Below, piece by piece: positions 1-7,207 of a DNA stretch of 7,323 nt. This stretch comes from Bradyrhizobiaceae bacterium (GTDB taxonomy: Bacteria > Pseudomonadota > Alphaproteobacteria > Rhizobiales > Hyphomicrobiaceae), in the NCBI GenBank assembly GCA_947475855.1, contig CANJPN010000311.1:1-7323 (forward strand), in the 5' to 3' direction. The first letter of the stretch is position 1. Each line of letters opens with the position of its first letter. The notes below the pieces were generated by a model, which saw nothing but the letters and a program-made list of their open reading frames with translations, did not search any database and had not been told where the DNA came from. The translations under genes and the position numbers were made by a program.

Positions 1-1254
1 CTCGACCTCGGCGGGGTAGATGTTTTCGCCGCCCGAAATGATCATGTTCTTCTTGCGGTCGTGGACATAGAAATAGCCGTCCGCGTCGCGGGTGCCGATG
101 TCGCCTGAGCAATACCAGCCATCGCGAAGGGCTTCTGCAGTCGCTTCGGCGTTGCCCCAGTATTCGATGAACACGTTGGGGCCGCGCACGGCGATTTCGC
201 CCGGGGTTCCGTGGGGAACCTCGTTCATGTCCTCGTCGACAATGCGCGCCTCGCAATGCAATCCGGGCAAGCCGGTGGAGCCGGGCCGCTGCCAGTCGCC
301 GGAGAGGCTCGAGTAGACGGCGATCGGAGACGTTTCGGTAGAGCCGTACGTTTGGACGACGGGAATGCCACGGGCGACGAACGCGTCGATCATGGACTGG
401 GGGACTTGGGTGGAGCCGGTGTTCAGAACACGCAGCGACGAGACGTCGGTCGCCGGCCAAGCCGGGTGCTCGACAACGGCCTGCATCGTCGAAGGCACGA
501 GCACCGACATTGTGGGCTTGTCGTTCGCTATTGCTTCAAGCATCCCGCCTGGCGTGAAGCGGGCATGGATCGTCACCGTCGCGCCGATCTGGAGGGCAGG
601 CGTCGTCTGGATGTTGAGCCCGCCGACGTGGAACATCGGCAGCACCGTCAAGATGTGATCTGCAGAGCTCATATCATGCATGTGATGGCTCATGGCGGCG
701 TTCCAGAGCAGCGCGTCCTGGCGGAGGACTGCGCCCTTTGGCCGGCCGGTCGTGCCGGACGTGTAGACGATCATCAGGGGATGGCGGGTGTCGACGTGGG
801 GATTGCGGCCGTCGCCGGTGCCCGATGCGATCAGCGCTTCGAGCGAGCAGCTCGCCGGTGGCAGGTAGTCAAGGCCGATCACGCGTGTTTGCGGCAATGC
901 TGCCGCCAGCGGTTCGATGACGTCCTCGAAGGCTTGCTGGAGCACCAGAGCCTTCACTGATGCATCGCGCAGGATGAATACCTGCTCGGCGGGGGCAAGG
1001 CGCCAATTGAGCGGCACCAGCATCGCGCCAAGGCGCGCGCAGGCATAGAGGAGGACGAGGTAGTCCGGATGGTTCAAGCCGAGTATTGCGAGGCGGTCGC
1101 CGCGTCCGAGGCCGATGCCTGACTTCAGGGCGCGTGCGGCGGCAGCAATTCGGTTCGAGAATTGGGCGTAGGTAAGGGCATGACCTTCAAAGCGTAGGGC
1201 GGTCTTCTCCGGATTGAAGCAGGCGTTGCGGTCGATGAGGTCGGATAGATCCAT
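1..1254 (-). CDS. AMP-forming acyl-CoA synthetase (ANL superfamily), C-terminus cut by window edge
   Basis: This enzyme should activate a carboxylic acid with ATP to an acyl-adenylate and transfer it to CoA. The minus strand reads open for 418 codons from ATG at 1254 to the window edge. ANL motifs appear in order: the phosphate loop YTSGTTGRPKG (residues 164-174), LPMFHVGG (205-212), the adenylate-binding YGSTET (303-308), GEIAVRGPN (352-360), GWYCSGDIG (379-387) and the hinge segment DRKKNMIISGGENIYP (399-414). Family members are usually about 500-550 residues, so roughly the last 100 are missing, including the C-terminal catalytic lysine. The start is supported by GAGAAGG six bases upstream of ATG and by normal N-terminal family sequence (LTYAQFSNRIAAAARAL, 27-43). 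It is transcribed divergently from the kinase gene. Substrate is not readable from motifs; medium/long-chain fatty, aromatic or alicyclic acids are all possible. The family call is firm, the substrate unknown. Confidence 0.95.
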   Translation of the reverse strand, partial: MDLSDLIDRNACFNPEKTALRFEGHALTYAQFSNRIAAAARALKSGIGLGRGDRLAILGLNHPDYLVLLYACARLGAMLVPLNWRLAPAEQVFILRDASVKALVLQQAFEDVIEPLAAALPQTRVIGLDYLPPASCSLEALIASGTGDGRNPHVDTRHPLMIVYTSGTTGRPKGAVLRQDALLWNAAMSHHMHDMSSADHILTVLPMFHVGGLNIQTTPALQIGATVTIHARFTPGGMLEAIANDKPTMSVLVPSTMQAVVEHPAWPATDVSSLRVLNTGSTQVPQSMIDAFVARGIPVVQTYGSTETSPIAVYSSLSGDWQRPGSTGLPGLHCEARIVDEDMNEVPHGTPGEIAVRGPNVFIEYWGNAEATAEALRDGWYCSGDIGTRDADGYFYVHDRKKNMIISGGENIYPAEVE

Positions 1255-1481
1255 GGCGTGCCTTCTCGTCCGAGAACTGTCCGGTTCGCGTGGGCCGGGC
1301 AGTGAGATTACCGTGTCTGAGGCTGGTTCCTGCTCTAGAACCGCCAATTGGGGAGCTTCGTCTTCGGAATGCATACCAATAGACTAAGTATTGCTTCCGT
1401 TCGGCCGCTTTGCCATTGCAAGATAAAGTACCGTCAAGCGGCGTGGCGCATAGGCCAATCAATCGTGAGGAAATAGGGCGA
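1255..1481. promoter_or_regulatory. Divergent intergenic region between acyl-CoA synthetase and sensor kinase
   Basis: This 227-base gap must hold the promoters for both divergent genes. On the plus strand a weak sigma70-like pair, TTCGGC (1400-1405) and GATAAA (1422-1427) with a 16-base spacer, would start transcription near 1434. The -35 match is poor, so this is only a candidate. I found no convincing promoter hexamers for the minus-strand gene. Other structures seen are GGTTC (1325-1329) with GAACC (1338-1342), an 8-base-spaced inverted repeat, and the dyad listed separately. The kinase ribosome binding region is GAGG at 1467-1470 plus AGGG at 1475-1478, ahead of ATG 1482. Confidence 0.5.
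1374..1393. promoter_or_regulatory. Candidate operator: NarL/LuxR-like inverted heptamers
   Basis: TACCAAT (1374-1380) and CTAAGTA (1384-1390) form inverted heptamers, TACCAAT and TACTTAG when both are read outside-in, separated by three bases. An overlapping exact dyad is CAATA (1377-1381) with TATTG (1389-1393). NarL/LuxR-family response regulators often bind paired short sites beginning with TAC, and the CrbS-type kinases are known to work with a LuxR-family partner. The site lies about 50 bases upstream of the weak candidate start for the kinase gene, a plausible activator position. The arms match at only four of seven positions, so chance is a real alternative. Confidence 0.3.
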
Positions 1482-4400
1482 ATGTTCGAAGGGTGTGTCA
1501 TCGCCGCACTCGCCATTGCCTACGTCGGGGGCCTGTTTCTCATCGCTTGGTTCGGCGACAAGCTGCGGGTAACCGGCAACGCGAGGCCGCTCATCTATTC
1601 GCTGTCGCTCGCGGTCTACTGCACCTCCTGGACGTTCTTCGGGAGTGTCGGGTTGGCGGCGGATACCGGCTATGATTTCATCCCGGTCTATCTCGGGCCG
1701 ATCCTGGTCTTCGTGCTCGGGATACCGCTGCTGACACGGATCGTGCGGCTGGCGAAGAGCCAGAACCTGACGTCGGTGTCGGACTTCCTGGCGGCGCGCT
1801 ACGGCAAAAGCCCTGCGGTCGCAGCTATCGTTACGATCGTGGCCGTGGTCGGGACGCTGCCCTACATCGCGCTTCAGCTCAAGGCGATCGTGATATCGAC
1901 CGAGACACTGTTGGGCGGTTCGCCGCTGCAGCCGGCGGGTCTCTATCCCGGGATGGTCGATACGGCGCTGATCACCACGCTGGCGCTTGCAATCTTCACG
2001 ATCCTGTTCGGGACGCGGCACATCGATGCGACAGAGCACCAATCCGGTCTGATGCTTGCCGTCGCTGCAGAATCCATCATGAAGCTCGCGGCGTTCATAG
2101 GTGTCGGTATATTCGTGCTCTACAGCGTGTTCGGCGGGCCAACGAACTTCCTGGAGACGGCGCGGGCGAACAGTGCGGCGCTGAGCACATTCGACCGCAC
2201 GTTCAACGGCGGAACGTGGCTGACGGTGACGTTTCTGAGCGCAGTCGCCATCGTGCTCTTGCCACGGCAGTTTCACGTTACTGTTGTCGAGAACCATTCC
2301 GAGGGCGAGCTGAGGCGCGCCTCCTGGCTGTTTCCGAGTTATCTGGTGGCGATCAACCTGTTCGTCGTGCCGATTGCCGCGGCAGGACTCGTCATTTTGC
2401 CGAAGGGCCTCGTCGAGTCCGATATGTTCGTGCTGGCCCTGCCTATGGCGAAGGGCTCTGAAATTTTCGTTGTGCTGGCATTTCTCGGAGGGTTGTCGGC
2501 GGCGACAGCGATGGTGGTCGTCGAGTCCGTGGCGCTGTCGATCATGATTTGCAACGGTCTCGTGGTGCCGCTGGTCCTGAAGCACCGGCTGCTCGAGATC
2601 GAACAGCGCAAGGATCTCGCCAGTCTGCTTCTGATCATTCGCCGGATTGCGATCATCGGGGTGTTGCTGGGTGGTTATGCGGTTTACAAGGCGCTGGGGC
2701 AAGCGCAGGGGCTGGCTGCAATCGGTCTCATATCTTTTGCAGCCATCGCGCAGCTCGCGCCTGCGTTTTTCGGTGGACTGGTTTGGCGGCGCGGAACGGC
2801 GCGGGGCGCGATTGCTGGTGTGCTCACCGGTTTCGTCATATGGGCCTACACGCTGCTATTGCCGTGGGTGGTGAAAGCGGAGCTGCTGCCTGCCGATATT
2901 CTGCGTATGGGGCCGTTCGGATTGACTGCGCTGCGGCCACAGGCGTTGTTCTATCTGACTTTCGAGCCGCTGACGCACGGTGTCGTGTGGAGCATGTTCG
3001 CGAACATAACGGCGTATGTCGCAGTTTCGCTGTGGCGGGCACCGGAGCCGATCGAACGCCTGCAAGCTCACATCTTCGTCTATGAGGATCTGCCGCGGGC
3101 GACGCCTCAGATCGCGTTCCGGATGTGGCGGACGTCGCTCACGATTGGGGATCTGCAAGGCACCGTGGCGCGCTATCTCGGTCCGGAACGTGCCGAGCGG
3201 TCGTTTGCCGAATACGCGCTGAGCCGGAACGCGACCCTGAATTCGCAATCCGAAGCCGACCTCCAGACGCTGCGCTTCACGGAGCACTTGCTGACGAGTG
3301 CCATTGGAGCTGCGTCGGCACGGCTTGTGATGGCGCTGCTGCTGCGGCGGGGGAAACTCGGTAGTCCGGCCGCACTCAAGTTGCTCGACGATGCCTCGGA
3401 GGCATTGCAGTACAATCGCGATCTCCTGCAATCGGCGCTCGATCAGGTGAGGCATGGTCTCGGGGTGTTCGACAAGGACATGAATCTCATCTGCTGGAAC
3501 CGGCAGTTCCGGGAGCTTCTCGGTCTGCCTGAAGAGCTGTGTCGGGTGGGCGCTCCGCTGCGGCGGCTGCTTCGGGTTTGTGCAGAGCGCGGTGATTTTG
3601 GGCCCGGTAACGTCGAAGCGCTCGTCGCCGACCGGTTCGTCAGGTTCGCTGTGCACAAGGAGCCCATTCAGGAAAAATTCAGCGGCGGCGCGCAGATCTT
3701 GGAGTTTCGGATATCGCCGATGCCACAATCGCAAGGTGGTATCGTTTGCACGTTCTCCGACATAACGGACCAGGTGAAGGCGGCGGATGAACTGGCGCGC
3801 GCAAACGAGACGCTGGAGGAACGGGTCAAGGAGCGTACGCGGGCGCTTGAAGCTGCCTATACCGAGCTTGCGGCTGCGAAAGTGAAGGCGGAAGAAGCCA
3901 ATCGTGACAAGACCCGTTTTCTCGCGGCGGCCAGTCACGATCTGATGCAGCCACTGAATGCGGCTCGGCTTTATGCCTCGAGCCTCGTCGAGCGTCGGCT
4001 TCCCGATACAGACCAGTCGATTGCTCGCAACATCGACGCCTCGCTGACATCGGTGGAGGAGATAATTTCGGCGCTGATCGATATCTCGCGCCTCGATGCG
4101 GGGCGGCTCGAGCCTGAGGTTTCTGTGGTGTCGCTCGAAACCATGTTCGCAAGTCTGCGGGTGGAGTTCAGTGCGCTGGCGCAGGAGAAAGGTCTGGATC
4201 TCCGGATCGAGCCGACGGCAGCATGGGTCAGTTCAGATCGCCGTCTCTTGAAGCGGGTGCTGCAGAACCTGATCGGGAATGCAGTCAAGTACACCGACCA
4301 TGGTAGCGTCAGAGTGGTGACGAACGAAAGGGATGGGCGCATCCGTATCGAAGTGCAGGACACGGGGCCTGGTATCCATCCGTCGCAGCACGCGCTGATC

Positions 4401-5015
4401 TTCAAGGAGTTCCAACGGGGCGACGGAGTTGCCGCACATTCGCGAGGGCTAGGTCTCGGCCTGTCGATCGTTCAGCGCATCAGCCGGGTGCTCGACATGT
4501 CGCTTGGACTTTCCTCGGCAACGGGAACGGGCGCCAATTTCTGGATCACATTGCCGGCGGCACAATCGATCGAAGCCGCTCCGATCATCGAAGAGACGGC
4601 GGCTGCTCTGACAGCCGGGATACTATCGGGCAGCCTCGTCCTGTGCATCGACAACGAGCGCGCGGTGCTCGACGGCATGCGGCAACTGCTGACGGGATGG
4701 GGATGCCGCGTCTTGTGCACCGGCAGCGGAAAAGAAGCGCTGGAAGCGGTTGCGGCGTCGGTCGAAAAACCGCAGGTGATCCTGGCGGACTACCATCTCG
4801 ATCACGGGGCGACTGGCCTCGAGGCAATCATGGCAGTGAGGAAGGCGCTGGGCGTCGATATTCCTGCGGTGGTAATCACGGCCGACCATTCGCCCGAGGT
4901 GCAGGGCTTGCTGCGAGACGCCGGCGTACCATTGATGCGAAAGCCGCTGAAGGCGGCAGCGCTGCGATCGGTCGTTATGCATTTCGTGAGGAGCCAGAGA
5001 GCTGCGGCGGAATAA
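1482..5015 (+). CDS. Sodium:solute symporter-like hybrid sensor histidine kinase/response regulator (CrbS-type architecture)
   Basis: An inner-membrane sensor of 1177 residues. Residues 1-520 form about 13 hydrophobic helices of the SSS/PutP symporter fold. Residues 545-625 (LTIGDLQGTVARYLGPERA, then TEHLLTSAIGAASARL) resemble the STAC linker of CbrA/CrbS proteins. A PAS domain spans about 646-762 (HGLGVFDKDMNLICWN), followed by coiled coil 764-810. The phospho-acceptor is H819 in FLAAASHDLMQPLN. The ATPase domain has N933 (LIGNAVKYT), DTGPGI (960-965), FKEFQRG (974-980) and RGLGLGLSIV (988-997). The receiver is complete: D1057 and E1059, phospho-acceptor D1103 (LADYHLD), T1133, K1154. CrbS relatives sense acetate-linked metabolism through a LuxR-type regulator; no such regulator is in the window. 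ATG 1482 is chosen because it begins the first membrane helix and follows GAGG/AGGG; an upstream TTG at 1410 adds 24 polar residues without a binding site. Substrate and partner are inferred only by family. Confidence 0.93.
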   Translation: MFEGCVIAALAIAYVGGLFLIAWFGDKLRVTGNARPLIYSLSLAVYCTSWTFFGSVGLAADTGYDFIPVYLGPILVFVLGIPLLTRIVRLAKSQNLTSVSDFLAARYGKSPAVAAIVTIVAVVGTLPYIALQLKAIVISTETLLGGSPLQPAGLYPGMVDTALITTLALAIFTILFGTRHIDATEHQSGLMLAVAAESIMKLAAFIGVGIFVLYSVFGGPTNFLETARANSAALSTFDRTFNGGTWLTVTFLSAVAIVLLPRQFHVTVVENHSEGELRRASWLFPSYLVAINLFVVPIAAAGLVILPKGLVESDMFVLALPMAKGSEIFVVLAFLGGLSAATAMVVVESVALSIMICNGLVVPLVLKHRLLEIEQRKDLASLLLIIRRIAIIGVLLGGYAVYKALGQAQGLAAIGLISFAAIAQLAPAFFGGLVWRRGTARGAIAGVLTGFVIWAYTLLLPWVVKAELLPADILRMGPFGLTALRPQALFYLTFEPLTHGVVWSMFANITAYVAVSLWRAPEPIERLQAHIFVYEDLPRATPQIAFRMWRTSLTIGDLQGTVARYLGPERAERSFAEYALSRNATLNSQSEADLQTLRFTEHLLTSAIGAASARLVMALLLRRGKLGSPAALKLLDDASEALQYNRDLLQSALDQVRHGLGVFDKDMNLICWNRQFRELLGLPEELCRVGAPLRRLLRVCAERGDFGPGNVEALVADRFVRFAVHKEPIQEKFSGGAQILEFRISPMPQSQGGIVCTFSDITDQVKAADELARANETLEERVKERTRALEAAYTELAAAKVKAEEANRDKTRFLAAASHDLMQPLNAARLYASSLVERRLPDTDQSIARNIDASLTSVEEIISALIDISRLDAGRLEPEVSVVSLETMFASLRVEFSALAQEKGLDLRIEPTAAWVSSDRRLLKRVLQNLIGNAVKYTDHGSVRVVTNERDGRIRIEVQDTGPGIHPSQHALIFKEFQRGDGVAAHSRGLGLGLSIVQRISRVLDMSLGLSSATGTGANFWITLPAAQSIEAAPIIEETAAALTAGILSGSLVLCIDNERAVLDGMRQLLTGWGCRVLCTGSGKEALEAVAASVEKPQVILADYHLDHGATGLEAIMAVRKALGVDIPAVVITADHSPEVQGLLRDAGVPLMRKPLKAAALRSVVMHFVRSQRAAAE

Positions 5016-5035
5016 GAGGGGCGGGCATGCAGGTT

Positions 5036-5052
5036 CTGGTCGCTACGACCAG
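5036..5052 (+). terminator. Perfect hairpin after the kinase gene (weak terminator or operator)
   Basis: CTGGTCG (5036-5042) and CGACCAG (5046-5052) make a perfect 7-base-pair stem with a CTA loop, starting 21 bases after the kinase stop codon. The following bases GGCTTTGCTTTG are only moderately T-rich, so intrinsic termination would be weak. It also lies about 60 bases upstream of the cupin start, just before TTGACG (5062-5067), a possible -35 element without a good -10 partner. It could therefore be a repressor dyad for the cupin gene instead. Confidence 0.4.
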
Positions 5053-5114
5053 GGCTTTGCTTTGACGCCGTGAAATGCATATTGTGCGTAAAAATGCCTG
5101 CAAGGGGAGTGAAC

Positions 5115-5954
5115 ATGGCCATTTCGTTCAATGAAGTCACCGTTCCAGGCGAAGTTTTCGGTCGCGGTGCCAAGAGACAGCCGCTGCTGACGCGGGCTCG
5201 GTTGGCGAACACAAACATCCTGCTAGACCGTCTGACTCTCGATGCCGGCGGGAGTGTCGAACTCAACGTCGGCGCGGGCGATATCGGTTGGTTCCAGATG
5301 CTCGAGGGTGATGCAACGCTTACTCTGGGCACGAGGGTCGAGCATCTCACCGATGGGCATGTCGTGTTCCTTCCGCCGGGAGCTCGGTCGAAGCTGGTAG
5401 CCGGGAAGGCTGCGGCACTAATTCACGCTACGGTGCCCGACGCGAAACGCTTCGACAAGTCGTTCGAGAAATCTCCGCCTGAATTTCGGGCCGTCGACTG
5501 GCGACGCGAGCCAGTGCTCGATAGTCAGCACGATGCGCGCCAGCGGATCTATCTCGTTACGCCGAAGCTGTTCGGCACGAAAGTGCTCAAAGGGGAGATG
5601 ATCATCTATCCCAAGGGCACGATGGCGGCGAACCATCATCATGAAGGCGCGGAGCATTTCATGTATATCATTCGCGGGCGCGGCACCGCGTGGGCCAGCG
5701 AGAAGCCATTCCCGGTGCAGGCCGGCGATGTCGTCTATTATCATGATCTCGAGCGCCACTATCTGAAAGCTGACGATGATTCTGAACTTGTGTTCAGCGA
5801 GTTCTTCGTGCCGGGCGAATATGCAACGATCTGGGTAAACGAAAACGAGGTGTGTACCTGGCTGCCGAGTGGGCGGGACATTCGCGGCGAAAGGCCCGTG
5901 CGCGAGATCAAAGCTCACAGTTCGGCAGATATCGTAAGCCCGGCTGACGTGTGA
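5115..5954 (+). CDS. Bicupin protein of unknown substrate
   Basis: A predicted cytoplasmic protein of 279 residues with two cupin barrels and no signal peptide. The C-terminal cupin carries a metal-site pattern: G168 then HHH at 174-176 and E180 (NHHHEGAEHFMYIIRG, the HxH-x3-E arrangement with H174, H176 and E180), followed by motif 2 from GDVVYYHDLERH (204-215) with H210 or H215 as the last ligand. The N-terminal cupin keeps the fold signals (GDIGWFQMLEGDATL 55-69, FLPPGARSKL 85-94) but has no histidine ligands, so it is probably structural. This one-active-barrel layout occurs in several bicupin enzymes, including ureidoglycine aminohydrolase-like and dioxygenase-like families, but the motif does not let me choose. 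ATG 5115 follows AGGGGAG with good spacing; a GTG at 5070 and ATG at 5094 lack one. It lies between the kinase and binding-protein genes, in the same direction, which suggests but does not prove a shared carbon-use role. Confidence 0.88.
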   Translation: MAISFNEVTVPGEVFGRGAKRQPLLTRARLANTNILLDRLTLDAGGSVELNVGAGDIGWFQMLEGDATLTLGTRVEHLTDGHVVFLPPGARSKLVAGKAAALIHATVPDAKRFDKSFEKSPPEFRAVDWRREPVLDSQHDARQRIYLVTPKLFGTKVLKGEMIIYPKGTMAANHHHEGAEHFMYIIRGRGTAWASEKPFPVQAGDVVYYHDLERHYLKADDDSELVFSEFFVPGEYATIWVNENEVCTWLPSGRDIRGERPVREIKAHSSADIVSPADV

Positions 5955-6152
5955 ATAAGCGGTTGTCAAAGGCTGCGAAGGTAATGATGTGCCTCGCGAC
6001 GGTTTACAGCTTCGCGAGGAGTTCTGAGGCGAGCTGTACTCCGTACTTGACGGATGGGTCGTCCGGGGCCACGTGAAGGCGCAGCGAACCGTGCCGAGGG
6101 ATCAGAAATCGCCCGGACGGAATCGGCTCGAAGTTCAATGGGAGGAAATCGG
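5955..6152 (+). other. Structured leader between bicupin and binding-protein genes
   Basis: This 198-base gap has no credible gene. It contains CCTCGCGA (5992-5999) with TCGCGAGG (6012-6019), an exact 8-base-pair stem with a 12-base loop and no T-run after it. GAGGC (6026-6030) could compete for GCCTC at 5991-5995. A second exact inverted repeat is CGTCCGGG (6060-6067) with CCCGGACG (6112-6119), loop 44 bases. GTACT is repeated at 6036 and 6043. TTGACG at 6047-6052 could be a -35 element, but no good -10 follows. The inverted repeats are seen directly; a regulatory role is inference. Confidence 0.45.
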
Positions 6153-7112
6153 ATGGGCCTGGTGTGGAAATCGTTCTTGGTGGCGGCCGCGGCTGTCGCG
6201 ATGGGGCCGGCTGCTCATGCCCAGAGCTATCCGACGCAAGGGGTCAGAATGATCGTGCCTTTCGGTGCGGGCAGCATCACCGACAGTCTGGCGCGGATCA
6301 TATCAGACAAGCTTGGTAGCGTTTGGAAGCAATCGGTGATCGTTGAAAATCGTCCCGGCCTTCCGGGGACGACAAGCGTCGCGAAGGCGGACAAGGATGG
6401 CTACACGCTGATGCTGACGTCGAACGGCCATGTCATCGCGCGCACGATCAACAAGAACGTGTCGTTCGATCCGGTGACCGACTTTGCGGGGATAACGCGC
6501 GTCGTCGAGGTCCCATTCATCATGATGGTGACGCCGAGCCTGCCGGCCAAGACGCTGCAGGAGTTCGTCGACCTCGCGAAGAAAGAGCCAGGCAAGTACA
6601 ACTTTTCGTCCGCGGGTGTTGCAAGCACTTCGTTTCTGATGGCGGAAACCTTGCGCCAGTCGGCGGGGCTGCAGCTCGTCCACGTACCATTCAAGGGGGT
6701 GCCAGAGGCCGTTACGGCCGTGCTGCGCGGCGATGTTGCCTTCTACATGGCGCCGGTGCCGGATTCGATCGAGCAGAGCGCGGCAGGTAAGATCCGTATG
6801 CTGGCGATAAGCTCGCCGAAGCGGCATTCCTCGGTTCCGGACGTGCCGACGATCGTGGAGGCAGGCGTGCCGAAATTCGAATATGAGACGTGGTTCGGCA
6901 TCATGGCGCCTGCGGGAACGTCGAAGGCCATCATCGACAAGGTCAATGGCGACGTGCACGCCGTGCTGAAAATGCCGGATGTGATCGAACGCTTGTCCAA
7001 GATCGGTTCGCTGCCGTCGCCGAATACTCCGGCGGAGTTCGACGCGCTGATCAAAAAGGACGAGGCCAAGTATGCAGAGCTGCTGAAGGCTGCGGGTCTC
7101 GAGGCGAAGTAA
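6153..7112 (+). CDS. Bug/TctC-family tripartite tricarboxylate transporter substrate-binding protein
   Basis: A periplasmic receptor of 319 residues, normal length for the family, expected to bind a small carboxylate or related compound and deliver it to TctA/TctB-type membrane proteins. Residues 1-23 are a Sec signal peptide (MGLVWKSFLV, alanine-rich core, AHA before Q24); there is no lipobox cysteine. The mature protein shows Bug signatures: YPTQGVRMIVPFGAGSITD (26-44) with D44 in TDSLAR, VENRPGLPGTTSVAKA (64-79), DGYTLMLTSNGH (82-93), VPFKGVPEAVTAVLRGDV (178-195) and the late SVPDVPTIVEAG (227-238). The usual PPGGSTD stretch is here GAGSITD. ATG 6153 is chosen because GGAGG lies seven bases upstream and the signal peptide begins there; ATG 6054 would add 33 charged residues before it. 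No TctA/TctB genes flank it within the window, so it is an orphan binding protein as far as can be seen. Confidence 0.93.
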   Translation: MGLVWKSFLVAAAAVAMGPAAHAQSYPTQGVRMIVPFGAGSITDSLARIISDKLGSVWKQSVIVENRPGLPGTTSVAKADKDGYTLMLTSNGHVIARTINKNVSFDPVTDFAGITRVVEVPFIMMVTPSLPAKTLQEFVDLAKKEPGKYNFSSAGVASTSFLMAETLRQSAGLQLVHVPFKGVPEAVTAVLRGDVAFYMAPVPDSIEQSAAGKIRMLAISSPKRHSSVPDVPTIVEAGVPKFEYETWFGIMAPAGTSKAIIDKVNGDVHAVLKMPDVIERLSKIGSLPSPNTPAEFDALIKKDEAKYAELLKAAGLEAK

Positions 7113-7140
7113 CTTTTCGTGAGAATGGACCTCTGTGATG

Positions 7141-7176
7141 AAAAGAGGGAGCAAACGACGTTGCTCCCTCTTTTTT
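7141..7176. terminator. Strong rho-independent terminator, probably bidirectional
   Basis: AAAAGAGGGAGCAA (7141-7154) pairs exactly with TTGCTCCCTCTTTT (7161-7174), a 14-base-pair stem with a six-base loop ACGACG. The plus strand continues to a T-run through 7176, terminating the binding-protein gene whose stop is 28 bases before the stem. On the minus strand the stem ends in TTTT, so it can also stop the convergent gene that ends at 7208. Confidence 0.9.
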
Positions 7177-7207
7177 CGTTCGGAGAGGCCAAACGCTTGG
7201 CCGGTGC

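Noticed and set aside
211..960. Plus-strand 249-codon open frame
   Set aside because: It lies wholly antisense to the acyl-CoA synthetase, whose motifs are intact. The product is arginine-rich, typical of a GC-rich shadow frame.
1410..1481. Longer kinase start at TTG 1410
   Set aside because: It adds 24 polar residues before the first membrane helix and has no ribosome binding site; it would also overlap the candidate -10 region.
1434..2702. Minus-strand 422-codon open frame under the kinase gene
   Set aside because: Its product is rich in Arg, His and Gln and has no domain signal. The opposite strand encodes the well-conserved symporter domain.
2856..3938. Minus-strand 360-codon open frame under the kinase gene
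   Set aside because: Shadow of the STAC/PAS/coiled-coil coding region, with low-complexity basic composition and no family motif.
5992..6019. Terminator after the bicupin gene
   Set aside because: The stem is exact, but the 12-base loop and lack of a following T-run do not support intrinsic termination. It is kept only as leader structure.
6054..6152. Longer binding-protein start at ATG 6054
   Set aside because: It would place 33 charged residues before a clear signal peptide, while ATG 6153 has a near-ideal GGAGG.
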